Of a DNA stretch of 6,838 nucleotides, positions 5,195-6,838 are shown piece by piece. The notes beneath the pieces are model-generated. The model made no database searches. It saw nothing but the letters and a program-made list of their open reading frames with translations, and had not been told where the DNA came from. The position numbers were made by a program, and so were the translations under genes. Source of the DNA: Candidatus Babeliales bacterium (GTDB taxonomy: Bacteria > Babelota > Babeliae > Babelales > JACPOV01); the NCBI GenBank assembly GCA_020050475.1, contig JAGVKP010000075.1:1-6838 (forward strand), given 5' to 3'. The first letter of the stretch is position 1. The number at the start of each line of letters is the position of its first letter.

Positions 5195-5643
5195 CAGTAC
5201 CGGTCCGGCAAAAAAGTTTTTGCAAACAGAAAAATTTTATCATGCATAATTGAAAAAGGACGGGCATAATACCGCGTAATTGCGCCAGCATGATAAAGAT
5301 CAGAAACTTTTTCTTTTTTATCAGAAAAATTACTGTAGTCGGTAATAATCGAAACTTTCACACCGCGCGCCATCGCATCGGACAACGCTTTGGCGACATC
5401 CGGATCAGTAAACCGATAGGCAGCAATACGTATTGCCTCCTGCTCATTGGCAATAAGGCCCAAAATGACTTCTTTGACTTCCCGTGCCGGCGAAAAAAAA
5501 GCAGCAGAGATATGCTCCGTTTGCTTGCAAAGCAGCGAGCGAGCCTTTTCAATACTCTCTTTAAGATCAACCGCAACAACTGTGTACGAAAGATTTAAAA
5601 AGAGGACAAAAAAACTCACATATCTAAGTAAAAGCTTGCGCAT
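5191..5643 (-). CDS. Secreted PLD-superfamily nuclease, N-terminal part (frameshifted)
   Basis: Residues 1-24 form a signal peptide (Arg-Lys n-region, core LLLRYVSFFVLFLNL, AVA-like cleavage). Residues about 50-140 match Nuc-type phospholipase D domains: IRIAAYRFTDPDVAKAL (71-87), MARGVKVSIITD (91-102) and the HxK motif in MHDKIFLF (H134, K136). The canonical HKD aspartate five residues after the lysine is A141. The frame then leaves the family sequence at ATGCAAAAACT-type bases and stops at TGA 5191-5193 after TFLPDRYW. One extra base in the A5 or T6 tract (5210-5221), or a -1 ribosomal slip, joins it to the C-terminal part. Single-HKD members usually act as dimeric periplasmic or secreted nucleases. 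It may be a pseudogene, an assembly error or a recoded gene. The start has only a weak GAAAG ribosome site. Confidence 0.8.
   Translation of the reverse strand: MRKLLLRYVSFFVLFLNLSYTVVAVDLKESIEKARSLLCKQTEHISAAFFSPAREVKEVILGLIANEQEAIRIAAYRFTDPDVAKALSDAMARGVKVSIITDYSNFSDKKEKVSDLYHAGAITRYYARPFSIMHDKIFLFAKTFLPDRYW
5209..5215 (-). other. Frameshift site; matches -1 slippery heptamer T TTT TTG
   Basis: The minus strand reads T TTT TTG with zero-frame codons TTT TTG, the X XXX XXG form of -1 slippery sites, preceded by ACT. A slip here restores the PLD frame as KTFFAGPVLVTGSAN. The same tract would also be prone to a one-base indel. Confidence 0.45.
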
Positions 5644-5654
5644 AATTTTCTTTC

Positions 5655-5709
5655 ATTTGAAAAGCAACTATCATGAGGAGCTTATCCCCTCAGCTATTTT
5701 TTTTCAAAT
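5655..5709. repeat. Compound inverted repeat between the secreted repeat protein gene and the PLD gene
   Basis: Outer arms ATTTGAAAA (5655-5663) and TTTTCAAAT (5701-5709) match perfectly over 9 bp. Inner arms TGAGG (5674-5678) and CCTCA (5688-5692) form a second stem. A run of eight T (5697-5704) lies on the plus strand. The element fills most of the 87-base gap and ends 11 bases before the PLD start, so it could attenuate transcription or hide that ribosome site. Its T-run faces the wrong way for a simple terminator of the minus-strand genes. Confidence 0.45.
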
Positions 5710-5730
5710 AAGTAAGGCACGTTGATTGAT

Positions 5731-6552
5731 TTATTTCTTCGTGCCTTCGAGCGGCTCGTACTCAACCTTGCTCAGATTTTTTCTCCAATCGGCGGTAAGC
5801 ATATACGGACGATTCCTAAAGAAAAGTTCTTTTTGCAGCGGCGCGATATACCCGAAAAACTTCTGATGTATTAATTCATCCGAAATTTTGTAACGATCCC
5901 TAACATACGCAAGAATATCTTTTGTTTCTTGAATTTTTTCGTAAAGCCATGCGTCAGAAGCTTTTTCGTATTTTCTGTTCATGAGGTCTTCAACCGTTAC
6001 TGGCTGCAACGTCCAAGCAGTTGCATCTTTCTGCTTTTGGCTTTCATCAGTTTGATTTGTATCTTTTTTGATAATGGCAGCAGCTAAGTTTTTTCCACTT
6101 ACCAAGCTCTTTTTTTCATTTTCAGATGACGATTCTTCGTTACCAAAAAGAGCATACTCCGCATATGCTACGAGACTATTCTTAGTGTTCCAGTCAACCT
6201 TGGGGATATACGGCTTGCAGCGACTGAAAAGTTCTATTTGATAGGGTGCTACCTCACTATCAAACTCTTTCAAAACATTCTTGTTTTTCTGCTGATTACG
6301 GCCAATGCGTAATTGCTTTTTATTTTTGATCTCCTGTATTTTTTCATACAGTGCTTTATCGGACCAACTTTTGTATTTCGAGTTTTCCATATCTTCGTCT
6401 GAGATAAGTCGTGGCCGCGAAATAAAAGACTGAGCCTCTTTGCGCTCCATGGCTGAAGAGGATAAGAAAGTAGATAACATGATCAGTAAAAGATAAAAAA
6501 ACATAGGACTTAGTCTTCTGGAAAAATATTTAATTTTGAAATATTTTCTCAC
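5731..6552 (-). CDS. Secreted protein with two copies of an unrecognised ~85-residue module
   Basis: I do not recognise this 273-aa family. Residues 1-34 form a clear signal peptide: basic n-region (MRKYFKIKYFSRR), core MFFYLLLIMLSTFL and cleavage after SSSA. Two homologous modules follow, about 50-137 and 186-270. Each holds an ED(M/L)xNxKYxxxSDxxLYEKIQE(I/T)K block (53-76, 188-211), then (V/I)APxQxELFxRxxPY (101-115, 236-250), then DW (120-121, 255-256). A Lys/Ser/Asn-rich linker (138-185) separates them. The GTG at 6552 is chosen because it supplies the basic n-region and lies 4 bases after the TamB-like stop, which suggests translational coupling. The ATG at 6504 (257 aa) is the alternative; its signal would lack a basic n-region. 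Neither has a strong Shine-Dalgarno. Longer starts would overlap the upstream gene. Extracytoplasmic location is inferred. Confidence 0.75.
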   Translation of the reverse strand: MRKYFKIKYFSRRLSPMFFYLLLIMLSTFLSSSAMERKEAQSFISRPRLISDEDMENSKYKSWSDKALYEKIQEIKNKKQLRIGRNQQKNKNVLKEFDSEVAPYQIELFSRCKPYIPKVDWNTKNSLVAYAEYALFGNEESSSENEKKSLVSGKNLAAAIIKKDTNQTDESQKQKDATAWTLQPVTVEDLMNRKYEKASDAWLYEKIQETKDILAYVRDRYKISDELIHQKFFGYIAPLQKELFFRNRPYMLTADWRKNLSKVEYEPLEGTKK

Positions 6553-6556
6553 TGTA

Positions 6557-6838
6557 TCAGAATTTCCAGCGTAATTCAAACTCGCCCCCCAAATCGCCGC
6601 GCTCATCTTTAATGGCACGCAGCGTCAAATCATCAGTCGCCAGATATTCAACCTCAAATTTAGTATCTTCCGGCTGGCTAAAATTCTTTTGAATCACCGC
6701 ATGAAGCTGATCAGAGACATCCACTTCTATTGCCCCACGTAAACCCCCGCGTCCAGATTGATCGGTAAAACTTGGCACAATCCGGATATTTTTAAGCGGA
6801 GAAAGCAGACTTTTAAAATAGGTTTCTAGCTTTTTGAG
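6557..6838 (-). CDS. TamB-like (DUF490) protein, C-terminal end, partial
   Basis: The last 93 residues are visible; the gene runs in from beyond the right edge, and the frame is open from the first base. The pattern fits the C-terminus of TamB/DUF490 proteins: a beta-rich stretch, FEVEYLATDDLTLRAI, and an ending GGEFELRWKF with a terminal aromatic residue. TamB and related AsmA-like proteins are long, inner-membrane-anchored beta-helical bridges to the outer membrane, involved in lipid transport or outer membrane protein assembly with TamA. The GTG at 6778 in this frame is not a natural start because similarity continues upstream. The secreted repeat protein follows 4 bases after its TGA. Only one domain end is seen, so the family call is probable, not certain. 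Confidence 0.65.
   Translation of the reverse strand, partial: LKKLETYFKSLLSPLKNIRIVPSFTDQSGRGGLRGAIEVDVSDQLHAVIQKNFSQPEDTKFEVEYLATDDLTLRAIKDERGDLGGEFELRWKF

Noticed and set aside
6553..6618. Longer N-terminus of the repeat protein starting inside the TamB-like gene
   Set aside because: It would place about 20 non-signal residues before the signal peptide and overlap conserved upstream coding sequence.

Overview
The window is bacterial DNA of moderate to low GC with short, mostly minus-strand genes. A TamB-like C-terminus, several Sec-type signal peptides and classical tRNA and RluA-family genes point to a diderm (Gram-negative-type) bacterium. The mix of MgtE, a secreted single-HKD PLD-like protein, lineage-specific secreted repeat proteins and palindromic intergenic repeats would fit a host-associated or small-genome lineage such as Candidatus Dependentiae (TM6). 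That placement is an impression, not something the sequence proves.

Left part (1-1535): no confident gene lies in 1-255, only a broken minus-strand reading frame that may be a remnant. A near-consensus sigma70-type promoter (173-201) inside it drives a 95-aa secreted or membrane protein (256-543, +). This gene converges on a chloramphenicol-phosphotransferase-like P-loop kinase that carries an N-terminal hydrophobic segment (574-1236, -). Upstream of the kinase, on the same strand, is a small GIY-YIG protein of the UPF0213 type (1293-1535, -).

Middle part (1536-2250): about 335 bases hold no gene but are packed with related palindromes and three copies of a 17-mer. The last palindrome overlaps the 3' CCA end of tRNA-Glu(UUC) (1871-1948, -). 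tRNA-Lys(UUU) (2106-2181, -) lies upstream, with a recognisable promoter of its own.

Right part (2250-6838): mgtE (2250-3605, -) and an RluA/RluD-type pseudouridine synthase (3849-4805, +) diverge from a 243-base spacer. A U-tract hairpin (4897-4917) separates the synthase from a convergent secreted PLD-like nuclease gene (4946-5643, -). That gene is split by a -1 frameshift at an A5/T6 tract matching the slippery heptamer T TTT TTG. Upstream of it are a secreted protein built of two copies of an unrecognised module of about 85 residues (5731-6552, -) and the 3' end of a TamB-like gene (6557-6838, -). The last two are separated by only 4 bases and probably form one transcription unit in which envelope or secreted products are made together.

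The most interesting signals are the frameshifted PLD gene, the palindromic repeat cluster with a shared GAA/GAA internal-loop design, the duplicated-module secreted protein and the membrane-anchored CPT-like kinase. I found no clear new defence or mobile system in this window.
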